Source: Isosphaera pallida ATCC 43644
GTDB taxonomy: Bacteria > Planctomycetota > Planctomycetia > Isosphaerales > Isosphaeraceae
Direction: 5' to 3'
NCBI RefSeq assembly: GCF_000186345.1
Contig: NC_014962.1
Span: forward strand, 2,880,450-2,944,449
Length of the DNA stretch: 64,000 nt
Both the position numbers and the translations under genes were made by a program. The notes under the pieces were generated by a model. The model did not search any database, had not been told where the DNA came from, and saw only the letters and a program-made list of their open reading frames with translations. Shown here in pieces: positions 9,240 through 17,369 of the stretch. Within the stretch, counting starts at the first letter, position 1, and the number at the start of each line of letters is the position of its first letter.

Positions 9240-10063
9240 AGAGTTGGCCCGTTGGTTCTCATCGGCGATCGTCGAAGACAACCAGAACAACCGGGGTCGT
9301 CCTGGCGTTCTTTCTCCAGCTCATTGCCGCGGGTTGGCTGAGCGCCGACGAACCCGGAGCGATCCTGACAATTGACGGACCCAACCGCGCTGTCGTAGGG
9401 GAACCTGCGCTTCTAGAGGCGCGGGGGGTGCCGTTGGGAACAACTCCAACACGCTGGCTCCTTGCGTCCGGCCGGGCGTCCTTGCTCACGATTGACAACG
9501 GAACACGACTCGTTTTCGTTCCCAAAGCGTCCGACGAGCTACTTTTCGTTCTCGTTGTGGTGGACCAAGAGCCTCTCAAGGGCGTCCAGACAGCGGGTCA
9601 CCGCGTCCAGGTTATCGACGTAATCGGGCCCGAACCTTTACCCGAACCGACGCCGCGCCCGCCTGAGCCGCCGCCTTTGCCACCTACCGACCCGCTTGGG
9701 ACTCGTCTGCGCGAGATTGCACGATTGGCACCGCCTGACGCGGTTCTCAGAGATCGGATTGCTAACCACCATCGCCGAATCGCCGCTGCCATCACCCGCG
9801 CTGTGGCGGGCGATCCCGAGTTCGCCGCCTTACGAGAACCCCAGGCAATCGCCGCTCAAACCCGCGCAGCACATCGTCGAGTTCTCGACACGCCGGCTCT
9901 TCGGGACGCCTGGAATCCCTGGTTCGACGCTCTGAGGACGTTGCTCGACGACGAGCGTTTCGCAGGACGTTTGGACGACCCAACCGACTACGCGCGTCTG
10001 TGGAATTGGATCGCCTTGAGTTTGACCGAAACAACCGACCAGCCCAGTTCCACCCAGCGTTGA
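9236..10063 (+). CDS. Exported proline-rich protein of unknown function
   Basis: 275 residues. A twin-basic N-terminus leads into a hydrophobic segment (VVLAFFLQLIAAGWLSA) that looks like a signal peptide ending near SADEPGA. Then comes a beta-rich domain (about 45-125) resembling an immunoglobulin-like module, a PEPLPEPTPRPPEPPPLPP linker and a helical C-terminal domain. An exported protein is unexpected within a head/tail cluster. It is coupled by GTGA overlap to the gene before it. Confidence 0.55.
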   Translation: MKSWPVGSHRRSSKTTRTTGVVLAFFLQLIAAGWLSADEPGAILTIDGPNRAVVGEPALLEARGVPLGTTPTRWLLASGRASLLTIDNGTRLVFVPKASDELLFVLVVVDQEPLKGVQTAGHRVQVIDVIGPEPLPEPTPRPPEPPPLPPTDPLGTRLREIARLAPPDAVLRDRIANHHRRIAAAITRAVAGDPEFAALREPQAIAAQTRAAHRRVLDTPALRDAWNPWFDALRTLLDDERFAGRLDDPTDYARLWNWIALSLTETTDQPSSTQR

Positions 10064-10118
10064 ATAAAAAATTCATAGATTTGCACTTTTAACTCGTTTC
10101 TGCGAAGGTTCATCCGCA

Positions 10119-11048
10119 ATGACCGATCCGAGTATGGCTGGACTTACCGGCTGGCGTCCTGACCCGGCGGAAAGTCGGCGAATCGCCGCGTTGCAACCAC
10201 GTCCACGTTGGGAAACGTCCACTGTCTCGCCCGACGACGCCGCGGGGGAAGTCGCCCTTTGGCATCGGGTGTTCGAGAGAGCTACCGGCTCACCCTGCCT
10301 GCTGCCCGATCGTCAAGGCGTGGGCGACTGCGTCGGCTGGGCCTTTGGGCTGGCCGTTTCGTTGTTGAACGCCACCTCGCACCCTGACCACGATCAGGAA
10401 CGCCCAACCGGCTGGCCCTGGGTGGCCACCGAGCCGATTTATGCCGGCGCGCGGGTCCAGGTCGGCGGGGGACGTCTGGGACTTCACGAGGATGGAGCTA
10501 CCGGCGCGTGGGCCGCTCACTGGTTAACTCAGTGGGGAGTGCTTTGGCGAACGGATCACGGCTCTTCCGCCTCGTCCGATCTTGATCTGACTCGGTACGA
10601 CCCGCGACGCGCCCGGCGCTGGGGAGTGGCAGGCACGCCGCGTTCTCTGGAAGCCCTGGCGCGGCAACGTCCCACGCGGGTGGTCACCCAGATTGGAACC
10701 TATACCGAGGCTCGGGCCGCGCTGGCGCGGGGCTATCCCATCGTCGTTTGCTCGGATGTGGGGTTCCGCGATCGCCGCGACCGCGACGGCTTCGCGCCGC
10801 CTCAAGGGCGATGGATGCACGCGATGTGCCTGATCGGGCTGGACGACGACGCGATTCGCCCCGGCGCGCTTTGTCAAAACTCGTGGGGACCGGATTGGAT
10901 TTCCGGCCCAACCCGTCACGAACAACCGCCCGGCTCATTTTGGATCGATGCCAATGTAGTTCAGCGCATGCTCGTCCAGGGAGATTCCTGGGCGGTTGGC
11001 GATCTCGAAGGATTTCCCCATCGTCCCGTCAATCATCGCTTGATCTGA
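10119..11048 (+). CDS. Papain-like (C1-type) cysteine peptidase
   Basis: A 309-residue protein with all parts of a papain-fold active site in the correct order. These are the oxyanion Gln and nucleophile Cys in DRQGVGDCVGWAFG, the catalytic His in RWMHAMCLIGLDD, and the Asn/Trp in CQNSWGPDW. There is no signal peptide and no long pro-region, so it is probably cytoplasmic or packaged. Peptidases in phage structural operons usually mature capsid proteins or act as lysins, but those are normally other folds. Here the role (head maturation, internal virion protein or lysis) is inference. AAGG precedes the ATG. Confidence 0.7.
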   Translation: MTDPSMAGLTGWRPDPAESRRIAALQPRPRWETSTVSPDDAAGEVALWHRVFERATGSPCLLPDRQGVGDCVGWAFGLAVSLLNATSHPDHDQERPTGWPWVATEPIYAGARVQVGGGRLGLHEDGATGAWAAHWLTQWGVLWRTDHGSSASSDLDLTRYDPRRARRWGVAGTPRSLEALARQRPTRVVTQIGTYTEARAALARGYPIVVCSDVGFRDRRDRDGFAPPQGRWMHAMCLIGLDDDAIRPGALCQNSWGPDWISGPTRHEQPPGSFWIDANVVQRMLVQGDSWAVGDLEGFPHRPVNHRLI

Positions 11049-11089
11049 ATCATCAAATTAAAACCAATCTGATATTTTGAGCGTGTGTG

Positions 11090-11266
11090 ATGATACCCGA
11101 ACCTTCCGACCCCAACCCACCTCTACTCGATCCTCCCACGCCGCAAGCCAACCCCGACCGGGCCGAGTGGCAGCGCGACTCCACGCTGGACCACGTCCAG
11201 GACCACACCGAACCTGACAACCAGGAACCGGCCGATCCAGCACGTGCCGCCTGGTGGCTCGAATGA
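11090..11266 (+). CDS. 58-residue acidic proline-rich protein
   Basis: A short reading frame starting MIPEPSDPNPP and ending AAWWLE before TGA. It fills the gap between the peptidase gene and the next gene, uses the same C/G-ending codons as its neighbours and stops 16 bases before the next ATG. Rich in Pro, Asp and Glu, so probably disordered. No family recognised; size and place suggest a small accessory of the phage-like operon. Confidence 0.5.
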   Translation: MIPEPSDPNPPLLDPPTPQANPDRAEWQRDSTLDHVQDHTEPDNQEPADPARAAWWLE

Positions 11267-11282
11267 AGGAGAACACGATTCG

Positions 11283-12074
11283 ATGAGTCAGCATTCTCTT
11301 CTCAAACAGGCGCGAGGCACCTCAGCCACATGGCGGGCGCGGTTACGTCATGAGACCGGAGTTCCATTGACCTATCATGGCCATGAACCGCTTAGCGCGG
11401 TGATCTGGCCTGGATCGGGACGGGCGGAGCGGGTCCGCCCGACGGTGGTCTGGCGGCGTCCTCCCGACGAGGTGGCAGTTCGTATCGAGCCGTCCGACCT
11501 GGAGAAATTGGAGGTGGGCCGGCATCGTCTGCGAATCTACCTTGAACGAGATGATGGTCGGATTCAGCATGTCGCCGAGGCGATTCTTGAAGTGACCCAC
11601 GATCCTCGGCGGGAGCATGATTCGAAGGCCGATCCAGGTCCGCTGGTCTATGGAACCGTCGAGGAGACGTTAGCGTGGCTACCCGACGCGCGGATTCGGT
11701 TCGACCCCGAACGAGAGCAAGCCGCGTTTGATCGTGCCCGCAGCCAAGCGCGTGAATGGCTCGATGGCCGAATTGTCGAAGCTTGGCGAGCCACCGGCGG
11801 CGATCCCCAGTGGATGGCCGAGCAGCTTCGGCGGGGATGCTTGATTGTCGATCACGGCGTGCGCGAGGCGGTCGCACAACGAGCCGCCGCGTTGCTCAGC
11901 CTGGATCGCGTGGTGGAGCTGGCACCGACAAGACGGGCCGCCGCGGCGCCGCCCACTTTGGAGGAGACCGAACGACTCTTGGTCGGTTTGACCATTACCC
12001 TCGACCTGTCCGAGCCACCCGACGGTCGAGCCGATCTGAGCTTGGAATTAGGAGTGATTCGCGTATGGAACTAA
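11283..12074 (+). CDS. Putative head-tail connector protein
   Basis: 263 residues. The first 115 or so form a beta-rich domain. The second half (from LVYGTVEETLAWLPDARI) is helical, with repeated acidic/basic helices such as FDRARSQAREWLDGRIVEAW, which recalls gp6/gp15-type adaptor proteins that dock under the portal. The position two genes ahead of a tail tube-like protein fits. AAGGAG precedes the ATG at 11283; an earlier in-frame start at 11244 would run through the end of the small upstream gene. Assignment is tentative. Confidence 0.45.
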   Translation: MSQHSLLKQARGTSATWRARLRHETGVPLTYHGHEPLSAVIWPGSGRAERVRPTVVWRRPPDEVAVRIEPSDLEKLEVGRHRLRIYLERDDGRIQHVAEAILEVTHDPRREHDSKADPGPLVYGTVEETLAWLPDARIRFDPEREQAAFDRARSQAREWLDGRIVEAWRATGGDPQWMAEQLRRGCLIVDHGVREAVAQRAAALLSLDRVVELAPTRRAAAAPPTLEETERLLVGLTITLDLSEPPDGRADLSLELGVIRVWN

Positions 12075-12307
12075 ACCCGGATCTCATCAAATCGTTGTCC
12101 CATGACATCGAAACCCGTTTGGCCGCCCTTCAAGAGACCTACGACCAGGCGATTGAACGTTTGGCCAACCAACTCGACCAGGAGCGCGCCGAGCGTCTGA
12201 CTGACCGCCAACGGTGGGAGGCGCTGGAGCGGGAATGGCGTGGTTGGGTCGATCGCTCGACAGAGGTTGATCCACCCTCTCGGGCGAGTCTGCTTATGGG
12301 TTGGTAA
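12065..12307 (+). CDS. 80-residue coiled-coil protein
   Basis: Starts inside the end of the preceding gene (10-base overlap), so it is probably translated by coupling. Residues about 5-65 are one amphipathic helix (DIETRLAALQETYDQAIERL onward) with heptad character, followed by a short tail. No family recognised; possibly a small structural or chaperone protein of the phage-like operon. Confidence 0.55.
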   Translation: MELNPDLIKSLSHDIETRLAALQETYDQAIERLANQLDQERAERLTDRQRWEALEREWRGWVDRSTEVDPPSRASLLMGW

Positions 12308-12350
12308 GCTGACGTGATCGATAGCGTCATTGGAACCAGGAGGATGAGAC

Positions 12351-12944
12351 ATGTCCGAAGGGGATGGGATTGATGGGGGCAGCTCCCGCCCAGCTTGGGG
12401 ATGGGCTGCGGTGTCGCCCTGGCGACGTGGGTTCCGAGCCATTGATCGACAGTTGCGAACTGACCCAACCTTAAAGGCCGCGGGGGTGACCATTCGTTCC
12501 TGGAGCGGCGAACCAGGCGACACTGGCCCACCAAGCGTGGCGATGTGTCCCTGGATTCGTCTGACGCCCAAAGCCCGCGTGGGTTCGGGAGACTGGGAGT
12601 CCGAAGGTTGGCAACGGGCCGATTTGACCATCGCCATCGAAACAGCGGTGGCAGGAACCCATTGCGATCCTTTGATGGATCTCTGGTGGGCGATCGTTCT
12701 GGCGCTGTTTCCGCCGCCGGAGACGCCTCGACACGCTGAGGCGGGCCGGGTCCGTACCGAGGCGATCGCGCCTCCGTTGCGGTTTCCAGCTCCGTCCGGG
12801 CATGTCGTCACTTGTTGGGGATTCGAACCGGGACGCCTACGCCTCACCACCCCAGCGATCGAACCCATCGTCACAACTGGACGTGCCGCGATGCTGATGG
12901 GACGCGGTGAATTGACCTTGACCCTCTGTGTGGCGACTCCCTGA
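12351..12944 (+). CDS. Putative tail terminator/completion-like protein
   Basis: 197 residues with a helical N-terminus (PWRRGFRAIDRQLRTDPTLK), a beta strand series around CPWIRLTPKARVGSGDW, an acidic/hydrophobic helix (DPLMDLWWAIVLALFP) and a closing beta strand (GELTLTLCVATP). Alternating alpha-beta parts and the position just before the tail tube gene resemble tail terminator proteins, but no signature motif is visible. A strong ribosome binding site, AGGAGG, lies seven bases before the ATG. Confidence 0.45.
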   Translation: MSEGDGIDGGSSRPAWGWAAVSPWRRGFRAIDRQLRTDPTLKAAGVTIRSWSGEPGDTGPPSVAMCPWIRLTPKARVGSGDWESEGWQRADLTIAIETAVAGTHCDPLMDLWWAIVLALFPPPETPRHAEAGRVRTEAIAPPLRFPAPSGHVVTCWGFEPGRLRLTTPAIEPIVTTGRAAMLMGRGELTLTLCVATP

Positions 12945-13039
12945 AACTGACCAAAAGATATGCGATCGGAAGCTACCTTGTGGAAGATTCCACGAAGTGG
13001 TCTCGTTGATAAAATCACGTAAGATAAGGAATATCTGCG

Positions 13040-13969
13040 ATGAGTACCTCATACACCTGGGGAGCGCGAAGTTGGCTCAAGGCCACACCGGAGGCCGAAT
13101 GGGGGGTCTTCGATCCATCGGCCTCGCCGATCTGGCTACGTTTGGAGGGGGACCGCCCTTTGACCCTGCAACCACGCGCCTTTGTGCGAGAGATCGCCGC
13201 AGCCGACGCGCGTGGTGAAACCATCGATCATGTATTGGCGCGCATTGAAGTCACGGGCACATTAACCACTCCCTTGTATCCCGACCAAGCCGGGGCGTTG
13301 CTTTCCTGGGGACTTTCGCCGCTGGCCGTGGGGGAGCCGGCCACGTATCGGTTACCGTCCATGACGCTTGACGTGTTCGACGGTCACCGCGCCCGGCGAT
13401 TTCTTGGAACGCGGGTCCAAACCTTTTCGCTCAAAACCAGCGCGGCCGATCCTGTGGTCTTGACGCGGCTGACCCTTCAAGCCGGTCGGGTCGATCCGGT
13501 CGATCTGGTGGTGTCCGAACCGTCCGCGTCGGTCTGGCCTGCCGGTCCGCCCTATGGGTTGCACGATCTTCAAGGCGGTCTGCTGCTGGGTTCGCCTCTT
13601 TCCCGCAAGGGGTTCAACCTGGTCGAACTGGTGGTGGAAAATCGCATCGACCCTGTGTTTGATGAGGAGATTCACGCCGGTGACCTGCTTTACTGTGGTC
13701 GGACCGTGAGCCTCACCCTCCGCCAACGCGATCGTGGCAATGAACCGGCGTTCGATCAGACCGCGCATGAAACCCAAACCCGCGTCGCGCCCGCCAAACT
13801 GATCTTCCAACGCGGAGGGCGTTCGGTCGAAATCAACCTGCGGAGCCGTTGCCGCATCACCGAGATCCACGTTGAAACCCCGCTTCACGGCTCCAAGACG
13901 CGCGTCCTTCAAATCCGCTCTGACTTCGACCCCGTCGCGGGCGATTCGCTGGGATGGATCGTCATCTGA
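13040..13969 (+). CDS. Putative phage tail tube protein
   Basis: 309 residues, almost all beta. The opening SYTWGARSWLKATPEAEWG and the block PSMTLDVFDGHRARRFLGTRVQTFSLKT, in which a ligand-like outer strand is followed by a repeated LTL strand, and the line LVELVVENRIDPVF, are patterns seen in tail tube proteins of siphophages. Position before a very large beta-rich tail protein supports it. AAGGA stands before ATG 13040. A contractile sheath or tape measure was not found next to it. Confidence 0.55.
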   Translation: MSTSYTWGARSWLKATPEAEWGVFDPSASPIWLRLEGDRPLTLQPRAFVREIAAADARGETIDHVLARIEVTGTLTTPLYPDQAGALLSWGLSPLAVGEPATYRLPSMTLDVFDGHRARRFLGTRVQTFSLKTSAADPVVLTRLTLQAGRVDPVDLVVSEPSASVWPAGPPYGLHDLQGGLLLGSPLSRKGFNLVELVVENRIDPVFDEEIHAGDLLYCGRTVSLTLRQRDRGNEPAFDQTAHETQTRVAPAKLIFQRGGRSVEINLRSRCRITEIHVETPLHGSKTRVLQIRSDFDPVAGDSLGWIVI

Positions 13970-14015
13970 TCTAGCATCGACACCATCTTATGTCAGTGAG
14001 GAAAGGAGCGGGTTG

Positions 14016-16589
14016 ATGTGGTCCCGGTTGGAATTGAACAACGAGGTGGTGGCACGTCCCTCGGCGCGTCGTTTGAGGCCGACGCGGTTGCTGATCGAGC
14101 CGGGGGGAATCGACCGTCTGGAGTTGTTGGAGGGTCCGGGGGCCTCCTGGCCTTCGGCGACGGTCTGCGGCGATCGCGTCGCCCTCTGGCTCGACGCGGG
14201 GACAAGTCGAGAGCGTCTGGTGTTCTCAGGCGTCGTGACGTCGGTGACGCCTCGACGGGATCGTTGGGGCTGGCGGTTTGCAATCCGATGCTTGGGTGCG
14301 CGTTGGTTGGTGGATGACGTGGCGATTCGCCACCCCAATTCGGGCGTGGGGCGGTTTCGTTTCAACCTGCCCACCGACGACCCCGATCATGTTCCCTCCT
14401 GGTCGGGTTTGACGCTTGGGCAAATTCTTGCACTGGTCTTGCAAGCACATGCTCCGGCTCTGGCCGAGCGCGGAGTGGTTCTTGGACCAAACGAGGAGTT
14501 CGAATCACTGGATTTGAATCCACCTACTCCCGTGGAGATTGCGGGCGAACGATTGATCAACACGCTGGAACAGGTTCTCGCGCGATGGGCTCCCAACCAT
14601 CGTTTGGTGTTCGAACCGATCGCCGGAGCGGGCGGAACCGGAACGACGCCGTCCATCCAGGCGACGCTTCGACTGTTGGATCGCGGGCGCGTGGTCGAAC
14701 CGGGTTCGGACGAGGTCGGTGTGATCCGTTTAGGGAGGGGGGGCGCGACGTTGATCGAAGCGTCCGAACGAGTCGAGGACTGCGCCACCAGGGTCCGCGT
14801 GGTGGGTTCGGCCGAGATCGAGCCGTTCGAGTTGCGCTTGTCGGATGAAAGTCTTCAAGAGGATTGGACCCATGCTCAGGAGGAGGCGTGGACTTTGGCG
14901 GACTACGAGTCGGCCCGCGAGGCGGTTGATGCGGGCGAAGTGGTGTCGATGAGTTCACGGGTGGTTCGGGTCCGAAGCGACAACTCCGCGCGGGTTTGGC
15001 CGCTCAACGCTTGGGCGGGGACGCGACGGGGGCGTTTGCGATTGTCGGCCACGCCAATTGATCTGCCGGGGCAGCGGCTCCGTTCGCAGCAAACCCGGTT
15101 CGTCCAGTCCAACGAGGCATTGGCCGCGGGGGGTACGGCAGAGATCACGGTCGATCGAGATTTCACCATCAATGTCTTCAGCCGTTACGCGCTGTACGCC
15201 CTCAAGGGCGATGATGAGCGTCCGCATGTCTTTCGGCGTTACAAACCGACTGATCCTGAGATCGCCGCGCGTTTGCAATTGATGTTCGCCCACAACGAGC
15301 CATATCGGTTCAACGGAGGCGCGGGGGCAGTGCTGACCCGCACGGCGATGGGTTTCGTGGAGGTAGGCGGGATTCGCCACCAGGGGGTCGTGGAGATTGA
15401 TCCCGGAGCCGGCACGATCACGTTCACCGAGCCGGTCGTAGCGATGGCCGGGCTCAATCAGCGCGACGCTTTATTGGAAACTTCTCAAGCGTTGAATCGT
15501 CCTGACGACGTGGTGGTGTTCGTGCCAGTGGCGGTTGATCCGATCGAGTTAAACGAGCCGGAGCAGGGCGATGGTCCCGGTTATGGTGGCACTGCCTGGA
15601 GTTGGCGGGGTTTGCGGCGGACCCGCACCATCGCTCTGCCCGAGTGGCGTGATCGCGGAGCCGAGTCGCAGGTCCGTCGGGCGGCAAGCGAAACCCATCG
15701 CGCCCTGCGGGATGTTCGTTTGCGCGCGGTGGTGGTGCTTTGGGAGGACTCAGGACGGGATTGGCTGCCTCTGGGTGGTTGGGCGCGGTTGGAGGCTTAC
15801 GAAGATCCGGGACCAGATGCGCGTCCGATTGATCTGGGACGTTGGGGCCAGGTCGCCTTGCCCGTGGTGGCCGCCAGTTTGGTTTGGGATCGTCATGGCG
15901 GCTCGACCACTACGTTCGTTCTCTCCAACGACGTCGTCGATGAACCGGGCGCGGTTTGGAACGCCGCCACCCTGCCAGGTCTAACCGGCGACGTGATCAC
16001 CAATAACTTCCTGGACGCGCCGGGGTTGGCGAGGATCGGGCATCCCTGGGCGGGCTGGAATGGAGTCCCGGAAACGACCCGCATGCCGAAGCCATCTTCG
16101 GTCATGTCTTTGGAATCCTCGCGCCAGGCTGGTTCGTCGGATTGGAATCACCCCAAGCGAGCCGAGGCCGAGGCAGTTGGACCGGCGGTGGATCGACAGG
16201 TCGAAGCCTCCGCGAGGACGTTGGAATCGCTCAACGCCGGGATTGCAGCGACCGCGGACTCTGCGACTCTCACCGACTCATCCTCATCTTTACAGGACAT
16301 GGCAAGTTCACAAATTAAGAAAGGTGAATATCGTGAATTCGTTCGATCTCCAAGCACGGTTGAGGGAGTTGGAACGTCGTCTGGGAGAATTGGAGCGCCG
16401 TCTCGGCGACCAAGAGCGCCGCGCCGTCAACGACGCCCAACGATTCGCTCTGTTGAGACTTTGGATGATGGTGACGCTCATCGTCTGGGTAGGCATGTCG
16501 GAGACGACGACATGGATAGGATTGGCCCCATCCGACGCGAGGGGGACGACCGCGTTGGTCATCCCCGACCTCGCGCCTCCCGGCGATAA
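14016..16589 (+). CDS. Large tail hub/baseplate-like protein
   Basis: 857 residues. The N-terminal third (EPGGIDRLELLEGPGA onward, then RLVFSGVVTSVTPRRDRWGW) looks like the first domain of phage tail hub proteins (late-control gene D/gp27 type), with the hallmark of a surface measured against a reference baseline and an oligomer-forming barrel. A helix-rich middle and several beta blocks follow. The start at 14016 has GGAG about eight bases upstream. The last 86 residues or so are Arg-rich and compositionally odd; they overlap the next gene by 257 bases in another frame, so the true C-terminus may lie earlier or reflect a frame change. Confidence 0.55.
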   Translation: MWSRLELNNEVVARPSARRLRPTRLLIEPGGIDRLELLEGPGASWPSATVCGDRVALWLDAGTSRERLVFSGVVTSVTPRRDRWGWRFAIRCLGARWLVDDVAIRHPNSGVGRFRFNLPTDDPDHVPSWSGLTLGQILALVLQAHAPALAERGVVLGPNEEFESLDLNPPTPVEIAGERLINTLEQVLARWAPNHRLVFEPIAGAGGTGTTPSIQATLRLLDRGRVVEPGSDEVGVIRLGRGGATLIEASERVEDCATRVRVVGSAEIEPFELRLSDESLQEDWTHAQEEAWTLADYESAREAVDAGEVVSMSSRVVRVRSDNSARVWPLNAWAGTRRGRLRLSATPIDLPGQRLRSQQTRFVQSNEALAAGGTAEITVDRDFTINVFSRYALYALKGDDERPHVFRRYKPTDPEIAARLQLMFAHNEPYRFNGGAGAVLTRTAMGFVEVGGIRHQGVVEIDPGAGTITFTEPVVAMAGLNQRDALLETSQALNRPDDVVVFVPVAVDPIELNEPEQGDGPGYGGTAWSWRGLRRTRTIALPEWRDRGAESQVRRAASETHRALRDVRLRAVVVLWEDSGRDWLPLGGWARLEAYEDPGPDARPIDLGRWGQVALPVVAASLVWDRHGGSTTTFVLSNDVVDEPGAVWNAATLPGLTGDVITNNFLDAPGLARIGHPWAGWNGVPETTRMPKPSSVMSLESSRQAGSSDWNHPKRAEAEAVGPAVDRQVEASARTLESLNAGIAATADSATLTDSSSSLQDMASSQIKKGEYREFVRSPSTVEGVGTSSGRIGAPSRRPRAPRRQRRPTIRSVETLDDGDAHRLGRHVGDDDMDRIGPIRREGDDRVGHPRPRASRR

Positions 16590-16698
16590 TCCACGCCTGG
16601 AGGCTAAACCGCATTGGAAGACCAAGGGATGTGACGGGTCGGCGAGTGTGTTGCGCCTTAAGGCGATCGCGTTCCCAAATGGGGAGGATGGTACATGA
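16333..16698 (+). CDS. Small coiled-coil membrane protein
   Basis: 121 residues starting at GTG 16333. A perfect heptad-like coiled coil (RLRELERRLGELERRLGDQE) is followed by a hydrophobic helix (LLRLWMMVTLIVWVGM) and a Pro-rich tail. This frame is far more protein-like than the overlapping tail-hub frame, so it is probably a real gene. Its stop overlaps the next ATG (ATGA). Possibly a membrane-bound lysis or attachment component; function unknown. Confidence 0.55.
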   Translation: MNSFDLQARLRELERRLGELERRLGDQERRAVNDAQRFALLRLWMMVTLIVWVGMSETTTWIGLAPSDARGTTALVIPDLAPPGDNPRLEAKPHWKTKGCDGSASVLRLKAIAFPNGEDGT

Positions 16699-17171
16699 GT
16701 CGAGGTGGAGGTTTGGAGGATGGGTCGGTCCAGGCCGCAGGGTTGGAGGCGCGAGTGCGGACGATCGAGGATCGCCTGCTGAGGTTAGACGCACGTCTGA
16801 AACGCCTGGAGGCAGCACGGGCGCGGTTGGAGGCGATTTGGTCGTGGTGGCCGTTTTGTCGTCGTCGCGGCGGGGTTGGGATGGTGACGACTCCGTGCTG
16901 TCCGGCGGGGGTGCCGGCGCGTCTGGAATTGTCGATCGCCGGGGGGATGCCCGTGGTTCTGGATTACGACGCCGCCGCGCGGCAGTGGCGACAGGTTGGG
17001 GGACCGGATCGGTTTCGTCTGCGCTGCGAGGAGGGAGCGCGGGTGTTTCAGTCGTTCGACACCGACGATCCTTATTGGGAGGATTCGGTTTTCACAGCGT
17101 GTTCACCCTTCCGTGTTGAGTTTCTAAGAGGAGCGGACATGTCACGATGGGTTGTTACAGAGGCACGTTAG
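16695..17171 (+). CDS. Coiled-coil protein at the end of the phage-like operon
   Basis: 158 residues. The N-terminal 45 residues form a coiled coil (LEARVRTIEDRLLRLDARLK and a second helix), a Cys/Arg-rich hinge follows (WWPFCRRRGG, TTPCC), and the C-terminal 90 residues are beta-rich with conserved aromatic residues (YDAAARQWRQVGGPDRF). Four-base overlap with the gene before it. Unknown family; it marks the last gene of the phage-like run. Confidence 0.55.
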   Translation: MSRGGGLEDGSVQAAGLEARVRTIEDRLLRLDARLKRLEAARARLEAIWSWWPFCRRRGGVGMVTTPCCPAGVPARLELSIAGGMPVVLDYDAAARQWRQVGGPDRFRLRCEEGARVFQSFDTDDPYWEDSVFTACSPFRVEFLRGADMSRWVVTEAR

Positions 17172-17369
17172 CGCGTCCGATCGTTGCATGCAGCAGGTCA
17201 CACGTCACGGGACGTCGCATAGCGGGGGGTTCGCAAGCAAGGCGGTTGTTTGACTCAAGTTGAGTTGCAAGGCCGGTCGAAAGGAATCGAGAGGCCGGAT
17301 CGTCTGGGACGTTCCGGCAACGCGCCAACCGCGTCGCGTCGCGTCGCGCGTTCAGGAGGAGTTGGAATC

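Noticed and set aside
5249-17171. Complete prophage with attachment sites
   Set aside because: No integrase, terminase, replication or repressor gene and no flanking direct repeats were found.
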